Positions 1 through 6,381 of a stretch of 6,381 bases of DNA are shown piece after piece. The DNA is from Thermodesulfatator sp. (GTDB taxonomy: Bacteria > Desulfobacterota > Thermodesulfobacteria > Thermodesulfobacteriales > Thermodesulfobacteriaceae). The notes beneath the pieces were generated by a model that was not told where the DNA came from, did not search any database, and saw only the letters and a list, made by a program, of their open reading frames with translations. Every line of letters starts with the position of its first letter. Position 1 is the stretch's first letter. The stretch covers positions 1-6,381 of the forward strand of contig JALWWR010000072.1 in NCBI GenBank assembly GCA_026993045.1, given 5' to 3'. Both the position numbers and the translations under genes were made by a program.

Positions 1-674
1 TTATAAGCTACATCAAGTGGATATATCTCCATTTTTAGTTTCTCAAACACCTCCTTTGTGGATTGCGGGTCAAAGAAGAAGTTGAACTCTGCGGAGAAGT
101 CCGGAGGAACGTTTCCGGGAACATACACTTCACCTCCCATCACAACTACTTTTGCTGTCTGAAGCGCTTCTGGTGAAATCTGAAGGACTTGCTTGAGTGT
201 TGTGAGAGAACCAAGCGAAATGACATACACATTTTTTTTGTTTGTTCTCTCTTGTGTTTCCAGGAGTTCAGCTATGTACTTTGCTCCTTCCGATATACTG
301 TTATCTTCTTTGCTTTTTGCTCCATGCAGAACGTCTGGGGTGCATTTTGAGTGAGGTTCTGCGAGTTCAACTATTTTTCTTATGTTTTTGTATGCATCTT
401 CTTCGGGTAGATTTCCGAATGTTGAGATGATAGCTCTGACGCACGCACGTGGGGAAAGCAGGGCGAAGAAAAGTGCTACTCCGTCTTCTGTGTCCGCAAC
501 TCTTTTATCCCATCCGAGAGCGCAGTCAGAAATTATAACTATTTCTTGTCCGAGTTCCGCATTTTTCCCGTTTTTCTCTGATTTACTTTTTTCAATTTTC
601 TCAGCGCACTGCAAAAGCAAAAGAAGTATCAGCCCACACGCAAAGGTTGTAGAGATGATTGGTGCTGGGGACAT
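1..674 (-). CDS. Nucleoside hydrolase (IUNH family), C-terminus cut by window edge
   Basis: Reading leftwards from the ATG at 674-672, an open frame of 224 codons runs off the window edge with no stop. It matches the inosine/uridine-preferring nucleoside hydrolase family, which cleaves the N-glycosidic bond of ribonucleosides using a bound calcium. Visible family blocks are IISDCALGWD with TEDGVALFFAL (residues 47-72, the usual DTDPGxDD-type calcium site), AIISTFGNLPEEDAYKN (81-97), VISLGSLTTL (151-160, the GPLTN-type block), KVVVMGGEVYVPGN (175-188) and AEFNFFFDP (195-203). The Asp-rich site carries an insertion of about nine residues between DCALG and EDGVAL. Residues 11-23 (FACGLILLLLLQC) form a hydrophobic segment ending in Cys, suggesting a lipoprotein or membrane-anchored export signal, although Gln before the Cys is atypical. 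The start was chosen so that this signal is N-terminal; a GGA lies about 10 nt upstream. An in-frame ATG at 752-750 would add 26 residues. It is divergent from the rRNA operon with no visible functional link. The family assignment is firm; substrate is unknown. Confidence 0.85.
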   Translation of the reverse strand, partial: MSPAPIISTTFACGLILLLLLQCAEKIEKSKSEKNGKNAELGQEIVIISDCALGWDKRVADTEDGVALFFALLSPRACVRAIISTFGNLPEEDAYKNIRKIVELAEPHSKCTPDVLHGAKSKEDNSISEGAKYIAELLETQERTNKKNVYVISLGSLTTLKQVLQISPEALQTAKVVVMGGEVYVPGNVPPDFSAEFNFFFDPQSTKEVFEKLKMEIYPLDVAY

Positions 675-786
675 AAAGAGATTTCCAGCAAGGCGGGGAA
701 GGGCATACAATCTTTTTTGATGTTTGTGTTCTGTGAGATTTGTCTTATGCATACACACACATATATACTTTTTTTGGAAAAATTTT

Positions 787-834
787 TTGATAAATTTTCT
801 TTTTTTGGATTGAGTGATTAAAGTAAAATACACA
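787..834 (+). promoter_or_regulatory. Probable rRNA operon promoter region (AT-rich, divergent intergenic)
   Basis: The stretch from about 755 to 834 is strongly AT-rich and ends abruptly where the GC-rich rRNA leader begins at 835. TAAAAT at 824-829 is a plausible -10 hexamer. TTGATA at 787-792 resembles a -35, but the 31-nt gap is too long for the two to act together, so the exact promoter is unresolved. The same region must also hold the promoter of the leftward nucleoside hydrolase. The call rests on position and composition, not on a clean promoter match. Confidence 0.35.
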
Positions 835-885
835 GGCCGGAAGGCCGAGCCGTGAGGCCGGCTGGAAGGTTGGGGGAGATACCCC
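835..885 (+). other. Structured rRNA leader: three tandem hairpins
   Basis: Three local hairpins can be paired by eye: GGCC/GGCC with a GGAA loop (835-846), AGCCG/CGGCT with a 6-nt loop (848-863), and GGGG/CCCC around GAGATA (872-885). The third sits directly before the 19-nt element at 887, giving the hairpin-then-box arrangement seen in rRNA antitermination leaders. The 872-885 segment is also complementary, over 14 positions with two G.U pairs, to 3657-3670 beyond the tRNA genes, so it could instead join a long-range helix. Confidence 0.5.
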
Positions 886-886
886 T

Positions 887-905
887 GAGATTTTAGAGAT
901 GACAG
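887..905 (+). repeat. 19-nt rRNA leader element, copy 1
   Basis: GAGATTTTAGAGATGACAG occurs here, upstream of 16S, and again without mismatch at 3671-3689, upstream of 23S. Antitermination (boxA-type) signals occur at exactly these two places in many bacterial rRNA operons, and this copy follows a hairpin as boxA follows boxB. The sequence does not resemble the E. coli boxA consensus, so the role is inferred from position and conservation only. A role in pre-rRNA processing is the alternative. Confidence 0.55.
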
Positions 906-908
906 TGA

Positions 909-928
909 GAGGTTGAGGTAGCCCGAGG
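909..928 (+). other. 5' strand of the 16S pre-rRNA processing stem
   Basis: This segment (GAGGTTGAGGTAGCCCGAGG) is the reverse complement of 3455-3473 apart from one bulged C, giving 19 base pairs flanking the 16S rRNA. Such flanking helices are the usual RNase III substrate that releases 17S precursor. Between it and the mature 5' end lies a U-rich pyrimidine tract (about 931-957). Its survival shows that the 16S gene, intron included, is still organised for maturation. Confidence 0.8.
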
Positions 929-1494
929 GTAAGGTTTCTTTATTTTTTTCTTTCTTCACCCTTCTTGGTGTAATTTCTGCCAAGGAGGGTTTGATCGTGG
1001 CTCAGGGTGAACCCTGGCGGCGCGCTTCACCCATGCAAGCCGAGCGACGTTGGCCGGGCAACCGGTCAGCGGAGCGGCGGACGGCCGAGTAATACACAGG
1101 TAACCTACCCCCGGGAAGGGGATAACCCTGGGAAACTGGGGCTAATACCCTATAAGACCACGCCTCGGATGGGGTGTGGTCAAAGGGTTGTGCGGGGGTA
1201 ACCCTGCACTTCCGCCCGGGGATGGGCCTGTGTCCCATCAGGTAGTTGGTGGGGTAACGGCCCACCAAGCCTATGACGGGTAGCCGGCCTGAGAGGGTGG
1301 CCGGCCGGACCGGCACTGAGACACGGGCCGGACTCCTACGGGAGGCAGCAGGGGGGAATCTTGGGCAATGGGTGAAAGCCTGACCCAGCGACGCCGCGTG
1401 CGGGAAGAAGCCCTTCGGGGTGTAAACCGCTGTCAGGGGGGACAAAGAGCCCGGGTGAAAGCCCGTGGCTTGATGGTACCCCCAGAGGAAGGGA

Positions 1495-1532
<38 letters not shown>

Positions 1533-2042
1533 TCCCGAGGGTTACCCGGATTCACTGGGCGTAAAGGGTCCGTAGGCGGCCTGGTAAGTCCCCCGTGAAA
1601 GCTGCCCGCTCAACGGGCAGAGGTCGGGGGAAACTGCTGGGCTCGAGACCGGCAGGGGGGGCCGGAATTCCCGGTGTAGCGGTGAAATGCGTAGATATCG
1701 GGAGGAACGCCGATGCCGAAGGGGGGCCCCTAGGCCGGTTCTGACGCTGAGGGACGAAAGCCGGGGGAGCGAAAGGGATTAGAGACCCCTGTAGTCCCGG
1801 CCGTCAACGATGGGTGCTAGGTCTTGGGGTAAATCCTCAGGGCCGAAGCTAACGCGTTAAGCACCCCGCCTGGGGAGTACGGCCGCAAGGCTGAAACTCA
1901 AACGAATTGACGGGGACCCGAACAAGCCGCGGTGCATTTGGTTTAATTCGATGCAGCGCGAAGAACCTTACCCGGGCTTGACATGCCGGCGAAAGCCTGC
2001 CCGAAAGGGTGGGGTGGGCTGTGCCTTTGGTACAGCCAGCCG

Positions 2043-2083
<41 letters not shown>

Positions 2084-2626
2084 CGTCGGGTTAAGTCCCA
2101 GAACGAGCGCAACCCCTGCCCGCTGTTGCCATCCCCCGAAAGGGGAGGCACTCTGCGGGGACCGCCGGCGAAGAGCCGGAGGAAGGAGGGGACGACGTCA
2201 AGCCCGCATGGCCCTTATGCCCGGGGCTACACAAGTGCAACAATGGCCGGGATAAAGGGATGCGAACCCGTAAGGGGGAGCAAATCCCAAAAACCCGGTC
2301 TCAGTTCGGATCGGGGTCTGCAACCCGACCCTGTGAAGGAGGAGTGGCTAGTAATCGCGGATCAGCTACGCCGCGGTGAATACGTTCCCGGGTCCTGTAC
2401 ACACCGTCCTAGAAAGCGCCCGGCAGTTCATCCCACCAGTGGGTGAGCCCCTTGAGGGCAAGTCCCACCTCCCTCCTTGAAAGGGGGGAGAAGCCAAAAA
2501 GGCAGGCCTGTGAGGGCAGGATGCCCCCTACCCCGCAAGGGGCAGGCCGGAGGGCTTGAGGCGGGAGCCAGCCCGCACCACCGGTTGCGGGCCGAGTGGG
2601 AAGGTGTGTTCCAGGGGGGATACGAC

Positions 2627-2648
2627 CTCCGTTTGGGCGGTGGCGGAG
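2627..2648 (+). other. Exon-binding hairpin (EBS1 loop) of the 16S intron
   Basis: CTCCG (2627-2631) and CGGAG (2644-2648) pair to expose a 12-nt loop, TTTGGGCGGTGG. Within it, GGGCGGTG (2635-2642) is the exact complement of the ligated exon junction CACCG+CCC. CGGTG would pair with the last five nucleotides of exon 1 (2402-2406) as EBS1-IBS1, and the preceding G could pair with the first base of exon 2 (delta-type contact). This supports both the class assignment and the chosen boundaries. Confidence 0.7.
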
Positions 2649-2779
2649 CGGAAGTGTCCCCAAAAGGAACGCACTGAAAGCGGGATGGCTCCAAAAGGTG
2701 GGATGAATGACCCGGGGAGATCCCACACAAGGAAGTGTGGGAAGTCGGCTGGCCCATAGTAGGATGGTTAAAATTTTTT

Positions 2780-3145
2780 ATGATGCCATCCGAAGGGGCC
2801 AACCCGGAACCTACCGCCGACTGGATAGTTGGTCTCACAGATGGAGAAGGATGTTTCTCCATTGTTATAAGCAACTCAAAGCGAAGACGCTCAAAAGTTG
2901 AGCTGAGATTCTGTATAAAACTCAAAGCGGAGGATAGAACTGCTTTGGAACTTGTGCGGAAATTCTTCGGTTGCGGTAAAATATATACCCAAAGGGATAG
3001 GAGAAAAAATCATTCTTTATGTTATAGATACGAGGTTGTATCTTTGAAGGAAATTACACAAAAGATAATTCCATTTTTCGAGAAAAATCAGTTGAGATTA
3101 CCTTCAAGGCGAAAGAGGTTTGAAATCTTCAGAAAAGTTTGCTGA
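2780..3145 (+). CDS. LAGLIDADG homing endonuclease of the 16S intron, truncated by frameshift
   Basis: The product would be a 121-residue intron-encoded DNA endonuclease that cuts intronless copies of its target and so spreads the intron. The single LAGLIDADG motif is WIVGLTDGEG at residues 15-24, with Glu23 in the metal-binding acidic position; one motif implies a homodimer. Downstream family signs are GCGKIY, IIPFFEKNQLRLPSRRKRFEIF and a Lys/Arg-rich surface. The reading then hits TGA (3143-3145) directly after FEIFRKVC. The expected C-terminal helix continues in the +1 frame to 3218, so one extra T near 3138-3140 breaks the gene. ATG2780 is preferred, with a second ATG at 2783. A GTG at 2735 is in frame but lies in intron structure. 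A weak AGGA sits 15 nt upstream. The gene lies in the domain IV position, far more AT-rich than the surrounding ribozyme. Decay, programmed +1 frameshifting and sequencing error are all possible. Confidence 0.82.
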   Translation: MMPSEGANPEPTADWIVGLTDGEGCFSIVISNSKRRRSKVELRFCIKLKAEDRTALELVRKFFGCGKIYTQRDRRKNHSLCYRYEVVSLKEITQKIIPFFEKNQLRLPSRRKRFEIFRKVC

Positions 3146-3218
3146 AATAATGAGTAGAGGAGAGCATCTGGATGAGGAGGGTTTTCAGAAGGTTTTGTAC
3201 CTTGTAGGTCGGCGGTAA
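3141..3218 (+). pseudogene. Displaced C-terminal segment of the 16S-intron endonuclease
   Basis: In the +1 frame relative to the upstream gene, this stretch reads AEIMSRGEHL followed by DEEGFQKVLYLVGRR and a TAA at 3216-3218. It aligns with the 23S-intron endonuclease segment VELMEKKKAHQTPEGMRKILHL, the usual C-terminal helix pair of this LAGLIDADG subfamily. Removing a single T from GTTTGCTGAA restores one continuous frame of about 145 residues from ATG2780. That continuity shows that the short protein is a broken longer one and not a natural 121-residue form. Confidence 0.78.
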
Positions 3219-3245
3219 GTCGGCCGCGGACGCAAGGTTCCGGGG

Positions 3246-3280
3246 ACCGCCACGTGCGGGAAATCTGCACGCGTGGTGGT
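3246..3280 (+). other. Domain V catalytic hairpin of the 16S group II intron
   Basis: The lower stem CGCCACG (3248-3254) pairs with CGTGGTG (3272-3278) and is extended by C3247-G3279 and A3246-T3280. A 2-nt CG bulge (3270-3271) and an upper stem TGCGG/CTGCA (3255-3259/3265-3269) follow, closed by a GAAAT loop. The CGC triad (3248-3250), including the G3249.T3277 wobble, sits where group II introns carry their AGC or CGC catalytic triad. The hairpin is about one nucleotide shorter than the usual 34-nt form, with a 5-nt loop in place of GNRA. A short GGGG/CCCC hairpin (3284-3296) follows as domain VI, with A3297 unpaired only three bases from the exon. Confidence 0.72.
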
Positions 3281-3300
3281 AACGGGGGAGAACCCCAGTG

Positions 3301-3424
3301 CCCGTCACGCCATGGAAGTCGCCTGCACAGGAAGACCCCAGAAGGGTTGAATGTGCGGGCGGCGACTGGGGCGAAGTCGTAACAAGGTACCCCTACCGGA
3401 AGGTGGGGGTGGATCACCTCCTTT
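3301..3424 (+). rRNA. rrs: 16S rRNA exon 2 (3' minor domain)
   Basis: The exon starts at E. coli position 1402 with CCCGTCACGCCATGG, contains the decoding-site strand GAAGTCGTAACAAGG (3373-3387) and ends with the anti-Shine-Dalgarno CCTCC. It holds nearly all of helix 44 and helix 45, so no functional small subunit can form without splicing it to exon 1. Confidence 0.93.
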
Positions 3425-3454
3425 CTTTTTCCAATTTTTTCTGTTCTTTTTTCT

Positions 3455-3473
3455 CCTCGGCTACCTCAACCTC
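3455..3473 (+). other. 3' strand of the 16S pre-rRNA processing stem
   Basis: CCTCGGCTACCTCAACCTC pairs with 909-928 over 19 base pairs with one bulged C, closing the helix around the 16S precursor. It lies 30 nt past the mature 3' end, after a U-rich tract (3422-3452), and 23 nt before tRNA-Ile, the normal place for the RNase III site. Confidence 0.8.
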
Positions 3474-3496
3474 AATTTTCATTCCTTAAGTTTTAA

Positions 3497-3570
3497 GGGC
3501 CCGTAGCTCAGGTGGTTAGAGCGTACCCCTGATAAGGGTAAGGTCCCAGGTTCGAGTCCTGGCGGGCCCA
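3497..3570 (+). tRNA. tRNA-Ile (GAT anticodon)
   Basis: The 74-nt cloverleaf has acceptor GGGCCCG/CGGGCCC with discriminator A3570, a D-arm TAGCTCAGGTGGTTAGAGC, anticodon GAT at 3531-3533 inside a CCCCT/AGGGT-type arm, and a T-arm containing GGTTCGAGTCC. The terminal CCA is not encoded, unlike in its neighbour tRNA-Ala. It is co-transcribed in the 16S-23S spacer, the classical place for this tRNA. Confidence 0.95.
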
Positions 3571-3576
3571 CAAGGT

Positions 3577-3651
3577 GGGGACGTAGCTCAGCGGGAGAGC
3601 GCCCGGTTTGCACCCGGGAGGGCACGGGTTCAAATCCCGTCGTCTCCACCA
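3577..3651 (+). tRNA. tRNA-Ala (TGC anticodon), CCA encoded
   Basis: Acceptor GGGGACG/CGTCTCC contains the G3.U70 wobble that identifies alanine tRNAs. The D-arm is TAGCTCAGCGGGAGAGC, the anticodon TGC is at 3609-3611 within CCCGG/CCGGG, the T-arm contains GGTTCAAATCC, and ACCA follows at 3648-3651. It starts six bases after tRNA-Ile, so the pair is matured from one spacer transcript. Confidence 0.96.
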
Positions 3652-3656
3652 AAAAA

Positions 3657-3702
3657 GGGGTATCTTCTCCGAGATTTTAGAGATGACAGATTTGGGGAGA
3701 TA
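3657..3702 (+). other. Pre-23S leader hairpin and long-range pairing segment
   Basis: TATCTTCTCC (3661-3670) pairs locally with GGGGAGATA (3694-3702), leaving one T bulged, and holds the second 19-nt element in its loop. Alternatively, 3657-3670 pairs over 14 positions (two G.U) with 872-885 upstream of 16S, which would enclose the 16S and both tRNAs. The two pairings are mutually exclusive, so they may be successive states during transcription. Confidence 0.5.
3671..3689 (+). repeat. 19-nt rRNA leader element, copy 2
   Basis: This is an exact copy of 887-905, placed about 15 nt before the start of 23S. Flanking bases differ after the repeat, so only the element itself is conserved, which points to a sequence-specific role such as antitermination or processing. 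Confidence 0.55.
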
Positions 3703-3703
3703 G

Positions 3704-5672
<1,969 letters not shown>

Positions 5673-5837
5673 CAGGGGTGCGGCTTCTTCACGACAATAC
5701 AGAAGCCAAAAACCCCAAAAGGGCCGTCGTTAAATCCGGCCATATGCTGGAAAGTCCCACCTTCCCCCCAAAGGGAGGTTAAAACACCTGTCCTACCAAG
5801 AAGGTGAAAATGGACAGGTGGGGACAATCAGCAGGAA

Positions 5838-5862
5838 AGTCGCTCCTCAAGGAGGTAGAAAG
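5838..5862 (+). promoter_or_regulatory. Ribosome binding site of the 23S-intron endonuclease, embedded in P6
   Basis: AAGGAGG (5849-5855), seven bases before ATG5863, is a near-perfect Shine-Dalgarno. It is buried in RNA structure: CTCC/GGAG (5843-5846/5851-5854) can close locally, and CCTCAAGGAG (5845-5854) is exactly complementary to CTCCTTGAGG at 6322-6331, near the 3' end of the gene, extending P6. Translation is therefore likely to compete with ribozyme folding. Confidence 0.75.
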
Positions 5863-6381
5863 ATGAGAGAAAAATACAAAAAGTTCTTTCTGGCAGGATT
5901 CATAGAGGGAGATGGTTCCCTCTGCATATCAATAAAGCGACATCCAAAGACACGTTTCGGCTTTGTTGTCGACCCCGAGTTCTACATCTACCAACACGAA
6001 AGTGGGAAAAAAATCCTTGAGATGGCCCAAGAGATATTCCATGCTGGAAGAATATATCCGAAACCCGGGAATAGAGAGGTTCTTGTCTTTGCGATAACAA
6101 CAAGACGAACAATATGGGAGAAGGTTATCCCCTTTTTTGAGGATTATGTTATGCCTTTCACTGCCAAGTTCAAAAGGAACTTCCCAATCTTTCGGCAAGT
6201 TGTTGAACTTATGGAGAAGAAGAAAGCCCATCAGACACCTGAGGGAATGCGAAAAATACTTCATCTTGTGATGGAGTTTGATACGGAGAAAGGAAAACCA
6301 AGGAAGCATGACATATCAGAACTCCTTGAGGGGTTGACTCCTCAGAGACCGTACGCCGGACGCCCGAGGGAGGGAAAGAAT
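5863..6381 (+). CDS. LAGLIDADG homing endonuclease of the 23S group I intron, open at window edge
   Basis: There are 173 codons without a stop. The protein should be the DNA endonuclease that recognises the intronless helix 69 region of 23S genes and drives intron homing. The single LAGLIDADG motif is FLAGFIEGDGS at residues 9-19, with Asp17 as the metal-binding acid; one motif implies a homodimer. Later blocks include GRIYPKPG, IPFFEDYVMPF and FPIFRQVVELM with HQTPEGMRKILHL, matching the same blocks in the 16S-intron enzyme, so the two are distant relatives of one subfamily. Residues from about 140 on (KGKPRKHDISELLEG) form a charged tail. From residue 158 the codons overlap P6, P7 and P3 of the ribozyme core, so the same bases serve protein and RNA. 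ATG5863 is well supported by the Shine-Dalgarno seven bases upstream. No disrupting mutation is visible, so the enzyme looks intact as far as the window goes. Confidence 0.9.
   Translation, partial: MREKYKKFFLAGFIEGDGSLCISIKRHPKTRFGFVVDPEFYIYQHESGKKILEMAQEIFHAGRIYPKPGNREVLVFAITTRRTIWEKVIPFFEDYVMPFTAKFKRNFPIFRQVVELMEKKKAHQTPEGMRKILHLVMEFDTEKGKPRKHDISELLEGLTPQRPYAGRPREGKN

Larger units (their letters stand above)
2407..3300 (+). mobile_element. Group II-type intron in 16S rRNA (insertion after position 1401)
   Basis: GTACACACCG (to 2406) continues as CCCGTCACGCCATGG only from 3301, so about 894 nt are inserted; the junction is ambiguous by one nucleotide. Group II features seen are: (a) GTGAGCCCCTTGAGGGCAAGTC at 2443-2464 in outline, resembling the group II 5' end (GUGYG, then a CCC/GGG stem, then AAGUC); (b) a hairpin at 2627-2648 whose loop is complementary to the ligated exons; (c) a domain V-like hairpin at 3246-3280; (d) a short domain VI-like hairpin at 3282-3299 ending at the 3' boundary. 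A LAGLIDADG gene occupies the domain IV position. Two oddities stand out. The GTGAG end begins about 36 nt inside the exon boundary, and domain VI has no branch adenosine at the usual 7-8 nt distance. Both fit a known lineage of rRNA-inserted, LAGLIDADG-coding group II introns thought to splice by hydrolysis. I did not fold domains I-III fully. Confidence 0.8.
5673..6381 (+). mobile_element. Group I intron in 23S helix 69 (site L1923), 3' end outside window
   Basis: The 5' exon ends in U, as group I splicing requires. P1 forms from exon GACGGT (5667-5672) and internal guide GCCGTC (5723-5728), giving the U.G wobble at the splice site. P1 is extended by GGGGT/ACCCC (5675-5679/5712-5716) and GGCTTC/GAAGCC (5682-5687/5702-5707). 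P3 is TCCGGC (5735-5740) with GCCGGA (6355-6360), P4 is TGCTG (5745-5749) with CAGCA (5829-5833), and P5 is GTCCC (5754-5758) with GGGAC (5821-5825). P6 is AGTC (5838-5841) with GACT (6336-6339). AATCAGCAGG is the Q-like element and CAGAGACC (6343-6350) the R-like element with the 5' strand of P7. The S element and P8-P9 are not in the window. E. coli 1923 is also the insertion site of the I-CeuI intron. Confidence 0.88.

Noticed and set aside
242..720. Plus-strand open frames opposite the nucleoside hydrolase
   Set aside because: The minus strand carries clear family motifs throughout; the plus-strand frames are antisense shadows.
675..752. Upstream in-frame ATG (752-750) as start of the nucleoside hydrolase
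   Set aside because: It has no Shine-Dalgarno and would put 26 polar residues before the hydrophobic signal; kept only as an alternative.
887..905. Calling the 19-nt element a boxA
   Set aside because: It does not match the CTCTTTA-type boxA core; only its position is boxA-like.
2735..2779. GTG2735 as start of the 16S-intron endonuclease
   Set aside because: The added 15 residues come from a GTGTGGG hairpin strand and adjoining intron structure, and the LAGLIDADG motif sits at a normal distance from ATG2780.
2407..3300. 16S intron as group I or as an archaeal bulge-helix-bulge intron
   Set aside because: Exon 1 ends in G not U, no P/Q/R/S core was found, and a domain V hairpin plus exon-binding loop fit group II; no bulge-helix-bulge was seen at the junctions.

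Overview
The window covers most of a bacterial ribosomal RNA operon on the plus strand, with part of an unrelated protein gene divergent from it at the left edge. Bacterial origin is supported by the bacterial 16S core sequences, the CCTCC anti-Shine-Dalgarno at the 16S 3' end and the 16S-tRNA-Ile-tRNA-Ala-23S order. The rRNAs and tRNAs are visibly GC-rich while the protein genes are much less so; that contrast is typical of thermophiles, so a thermophilic host is an inference. Several normally invariant rRNA positions differ, which suggests a deeply branching or poorly sampled lineage. I cannot name a phylum from memory with confidence.

Layout: (1) 1-674, minus strand: a partial nucleoside hydrolase with a hydrophobic, possibly lipoprotein-type N-terminus. 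(2) About 675-978: an AT-rich divergent promoter region, then a structured rRNA leader with GC hairpins, a 19-nt element and the 5' half of the 16S processing stem. (3) 979-3424: 16S rRNA, split after E. coli position 1401 by an intron of about 894 nt (2407-3300). (4) 3425-3703: spacer with the 3' half of the 16S stem, tRNA-Ile(GAT), tRNA-Ala(TGC) and a second copy of the 19-nt element. (5) About 3704-5672: 23S rRNA as far as E. coli U1923. (6) 5673 to the window end: a second intron, inside helix 69 of 23S.

The two introns belong to different ribozyme classes, yet each carries a single-motif LAGLIDADG homing endonuclease. The 16S intron looks like a group II intron. It has a domain V hairpin with a CGC triad and a 2-nt bulge, a domain I hairpin loop exactly complementary to the ligated exon junction, and a GTGAG-type 5' end displaced about 36 nt inside the real exon boundary. 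Its endonuclease is interrupted by a 1-nt frameshift. The 23S intron is group I: P1 (with its U.G splice-site wobble), P3, P4, P5 and P6 can all be paired by eye. Its endonuclease gene lies in the P6 loop and runs into the catalytic core, and its Shine-Dalgarno sequence is part of the P6 stem.

The two insertions interrupt the 16S and 23S segments that meet at intersubunit bridge B2a in the decoding centre, so both introns must be removed to make a normal ribosome. The remaining 23S, the end of the group I intron and any 5S gene lie beyond the right edge.
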